The notes beneath the pieces are model-generated. The model was given only the letters and a program-made list of their open reading frames with translations, did no database searches and was not told where the DNA came from. This document shows positions 5,192 to 5,913 of a stretch of DNA of 5,913 nucleotides, piece after piece. The stretch's first letter is position 1, and the number at the start of each line of letters is the position of its first letter. The position numbers and the translations under genes are program-made. Source of the stretch: Vulcanimicrobiota bacterium (lineage in GTDB: Bacteria; Vulcanimicrobiota; Vulcanimicrobiia; Vulcanimicrobiales; Vulcanimicrobiaceae); assembly GCA_030043675.1 (NCBI GenBank), contig JASHXG010000303.1, positions 1 to 5,913 on the forward strand. Direction: 5' to 3'.

Positions 5192-5913
5192 GTGTATGGT
5201 CTCCGCAAACGCGGGTAGAAATCCTAGCGCTCGTAGCGTTGATCCTTCTCGTCAACGCTCCCTCGCCGGCGCGCGCGCAGTCGACTACGGTCGTCGGAAG
5301 CGTGGAAAATGCCCAGCACAGACCAGTCACCGCAATCACCGTCAGCCTAACTCAAGACGACCGGCACCTCTCCGCGCGAACCAACGCCCGCGGAGCCTTC
5401 CGCTTCGTGGATGTTGCCCCCGGCAGCTATCAGCTGCGCATCGTCGAACCCGGATTTCTTCCCTACCATCGGGTCGTCGTCGTGCCGTCTAGGGAGCCAA
5501 TCGCGGTTGTCTTGCGACCAACGACTCTTCCCGTCATCGGCTCGGTAACCGGCGTCGCGCGCACGCCGTTCAACGCGACGCCGGTCGCGCAGCGCGTCTT
5601 TCCTCGCGAGGCGTATCGCGACCAAGGGCAGCCGTCCGCGGCGAGCGTGCTCGATCAAACGCCCGGCGCGCTCATCGCGCGCCCTATATATCTCAACAAC
5701 GCAGCGCCGTTGGGACCGGTGATGCCGCTGGTGCGCGGTGGCCTCCCCTTCGAGACGCCCGTCTTGCTGGACGGAGCTCCGGTTTCGCTACCCTCGAGCG
5801 GCACGTTTGATCTTTCTTTGATACCAACGTACGTACTTGGCGAGCTTGAGATCTTGCAGGGCCCGGGCGATCCTGCCGGAGCCGGCGGCGGGGTGGGTGG
5901 TGCGCTCAACCTG
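5188..5913 (+). CDS. Second TonB-dependent receptor, 3' truncated by the window edge
   Basis: The first 242 residues are present and the frame is still open at the right edge. The ATG at 5188-5190 begins MRVWSPQTRVEILALVALIL, a signal peptide with probable cleavage after ARA (residue 30). The next start-like codon in frame (TTG at 5239) would remove the hydrophobic core, so I keep 5188. A carboxypeptidase-regulatory-like domain spans about 34-102 (VVGSVENAQHRPV, ARTNARGAFRFVDVAPGSY). The plug begins near 118 and shows SVLDQTPGALIARP (152-165), LVRGGLPFETPVLLDGAPV (181-199) and LEILQGPGDPAGAGGGVGGALNL at the edge. The barrel is missing from the window. The layout and several phrases match the minus-strand receptor, so the two are likely paralogues in head-to-head orientation. 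GGAG at 5174-5177, 10 nt upstream, is a plausible ribosome site and lies inside the other receptor's signal-peptide codons. The ligand is unknown. Confidence 0.9.
   Translation, partial: MRVWSPQTRVEILALVALILLVNAPSPARAQSTTVVGSVENAQHRPVTAITVSLTQDDRHLSARTNARGAFRFVDVAPGSYQLRIVEPGFLPYHRVVVVPSREPIAVVLRPTTLPVIGSVTGVARTPFNATPVAQRVFPREAYRDQGQPSAASVLDQTPGALIARPIYLNNAAPLGPVMPLVRGGLPFETPVLLDGAPVSLPSSGTFDLSLIPTYVLGELEILQGPGDPAGAGGGVGGALNL

Noticed and set aside
5190..5339. Longer N-terminus for the minus-strand receptor, starting at 5339
   Set aside because: The extra 50 residues lie antisense to the second receptor's signal peptide and N-domain, and would displace the clear signal peptide at 5189.

Overview
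The window looks like bacterial chromosome from a Gram-negative, moderately GC-rich organism. Every intact gene encodes an exported protein, and two are outer-membrane TonB-dependent receptors with an N-terminal carboxypeptidase-regulatory-like domain. From memory, the receptor wording (VLDQVPGV, LRGAL, ATLIDGHP, IEVVKGP) resembles the receptor families common in Candidatus Eremiobacterota (WPS-2). That taxonomic guess is inference and needs a database search.

Layout from left to right. Positions 1-237 (+) hold the 3' part of a gene that enters from the left edge. Its protein wording continues, out of frame and with stops, to about position 417 and includes a degenerate EASH motif. I read this as a broken gene of an uncharacterised HExxH-type family. 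Positions 2129 down to 434 (-) hold three closely spaced genes for secreted proteins: a 190-residue helical protein of unknown function with an acidic tail, a YceI-like protein of 203 residues, and a 150-residue beta-rich protein with two cysteines. The gaps of 34 and 24 nt suggest one operon. Positions 2130-2393 form a 264-nt gap whose minus strand carries two good Shine-Dalgarno sequences, a possible 28-codon ORF and a perfect 7-bp hairpin over one of the ribosome sites. Positions 5189 down to 2394 (-) encode a complete 931-residue TonB-dependent receptor. Positions 5188-5913 (+) encode the first 242 residues of a second, divergent receptor cut by the right edge.

The start codons of the two receptors lie in the same GCATGC palindrome (5186-5191), so the pair has no intergenic space. 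Each ribosome-binding site, and presumably each promoter, must lie inside the other gene. The likely theme is envelope work: two related receptors import an unknown ligand across the outer membrane, and three small periplasmic or secreted proteins are encoded downstream of one of them. No RNA genes, CRISPR arrays, insertion sequences or convincing intrinsic terminators were seen.
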